A stretch of DNA of 6,727 bases, taken from positions 1-6,727 of the forward strand of contig JAEZCS010000001.1 of assembly GCA_023433445.1 (NCBI GenBank), given 5' to 3'. The notes below the pieces were generated by a model. The model saw nothing but the letters and a program-made list of their open reading frames with translations, made no database searches and was not told where the DNA came from. Below are positions 6,038-6,727 of the stretch, in pieces. Source of the stretch: Pseudomonadota bacterium. GTDB taxonomy: Bacteria > Pseudomonadota > Alphaproteobacteria > Sphingomonadales > Sphingomonadaceae. The position numbers and the translations under genes are program-made. Each line of letters begins with the position of its first letter. Position 1 is the first letter of the stretch.

Positions 6038-6727
6038 AATTGCCAACGGCCGGCGCTGCCTGTTTGGCATCCGCGAGCCGCTCCAAACTCCCGTCCTTTC
6101 CAAGAAGGAAAAGAACATCAAATATCCCCGGCGAAACCGTGCGACCGGTTAGCGCCGCGCGTAGCGGCTGGGCAACCTTGCCCAACCCCAATCCGACTTC
6201 CTCTGCCACGCGGCGGATCGCTTCCTCGATCGCCTCGATCGTCCAGGACTGGACGGAATCAAGGGCGTCGGCCGTCTTTCCAAGCAGCTCGCGCGCCGAG
6301 TCGTCTAGCAGAGCGATTGCCTTCTCGTCAAAATCCAGAGGGCGGCTCTTGAACAGAAACTCGGCGCCTTCCGCTATTTCGTTCAGGGTTTTGGCGCGCG
6401 GCTTGAGTGAAGGCATGGCTTGCGCAAGCAGCGCCAGGGCGTCTGCGCCCGACGCCGTGCCGAGCCGTTGCGCGATGCGGGGCAAAACCAGTTCCGCAAG
6501 ACGCTGATCGTCCGCTTCGCGCAAATAGAATGCGTTGAGGTTTTCCAGTTTCTTGATGTCGAAACGAGATGGCGACCGGCCTACGCCGCCAAGGTCGAAC
6601 AATTCCACAGCTCGATCCCGGGAAATGGTTTCCTCATCGCCATAGCCCCAGCCAAGGCGCAGGAGATAATTGAGCACCGCCTCAGGCAGCATCCCCATCT
6701 CATCGCGATATGCGTCAACACCCAGAG
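6036..6727 (-). CDS. gltX: Glutamyl-tRNA synthetase, C-terminal part (gene continues past right edge)
   Basis: GltX charges tRNA-Glu with glutamate; a non-discriminating form also charges tRNA-Gln for later amidation. The 229 visible residues are roughly the C-terminal half. They begin LGVDAYRDEMGMLPEAVLNY, the stretch that directly follows the KMSKR-type loop in class I GltX, so the loop itself and the HIGH motif must lie just beyond the right edge. LLRLGWGYGDEE and the SRFDIKKLENLNAFYL segment are characteristic of the stem-contact region. The remaining helical part, including TLNEIAEGAEFLF and the late TGRTVSPGIFDVLFLLGK, matches the anticodon-binding domains; the TGRxxSPG(I/L) ending is typical of the family. 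The chain ends in APAVGN with TAA at 6038-6036, ten bases before gltA. Specificity for tRNA-Glu versus tRNA-Gln cannot be told from this part. No frame disruption is visible. Confidence 0.96.
   Translation of the reverse strand, partial: LGVDAYRDEMGMLPEAVLNYLLRLGWGYGDEETISRDRAVELFDLGGVGRSPSRFDIKKLENLNAFYLREADDQRLAELVLPRIAQRLGTASGADALALLAQAMPSLKPRAKTLNEIAEGAEFLFKSRPLDFDEKAIALLDDSARELLGKTADALDSVQSWTIEAIEEAIRRVAEEVGLGLGKVAQPLRAALTGRTVSPGIFDVLFLLGKDGSLERLADAKQAAPAVGN

Noticed and set aside
5108..6352. A 414-codon open frame on the plus strand, antisense to gltA and gltX
   Set aside because: It lies exactly opposite two certain genes, with Arg/His/Asp-rich composition typical of a reverse-complement shadow frame.
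1..6727. CRISPR arrays, tRNA or rRNA genes, insertion sequences, attachment sites
   Set aside because: No repeat-spacer pattern, no tRNA-like cloverleaf, no transposase and no flanking inverted repeats were seen; almost all of the window is coding.

Overview
The window looks like chromosomal DNA from an alphaproteobacterium of the sphingomonad group (Sphingobium/Sphingomonas-like). This rests on the high-GC codon use, the citrate synthase sequence, the gltX-gltA pairing, and a DUF2336-like protein next to an atypical PAS/histidine-kinase gene. The genus is inferred from remembered resemblance, not from a search.

Layout. Bases 1-531 (minus strand) hold the N-terminal 177 residues of a membrane protein with two transmembrane helices followed by a long charged helical region; the gene runs off the left edge. 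A 79-base divergent spacer (532-610) separates it from a plus-strand run of four genes: a 100-aa Hpt-like protein (611-913), a 388-aa nucleotidyltransferase-like / CDP-alcohol-phosphotransferase-like membrane protein (992-2158), a 363-aa DUF2336-like helical protein (2205-3296), and a 460-aa cytosolic PAS/histidine-kinase-like protein (3296-4678). The last two overlap by one base (TGATG). A 10-bp perfect hairpin (4690-4714) lies between this run and the convergent minus-strand genes. Those are gltA (citrate synthase, complete, 4739-6025) and gltX (glutamyl-tRNA synthetase, C-terminal 229 residues, 6036 to the right edge). They are 10 bases apart and the gltA ribosome-binding site overlaps the gltX stop codon.

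How the genes may work together. gltX and gltA are ordinary housekeeping genes. The plus-strand run is the accessory-looking part. Three of its four products belong to recognisable families but lack the residues those families need. The Hpt-like protein has Trp where the phosphoacceptor His should be. The kinase-like protein keeps its ATP-binding boxes but has Arg in the H-box. The membrane protein keeps only part of the CDP-alcohol phosphotransferase motif and has lost the nucleotidyltransferase glycine loop. My inference is a signalling locus that works by binding or allostery rather than classical His-Asp phosphotransfer. That is the most interesting feature of the window, but it is untested here.
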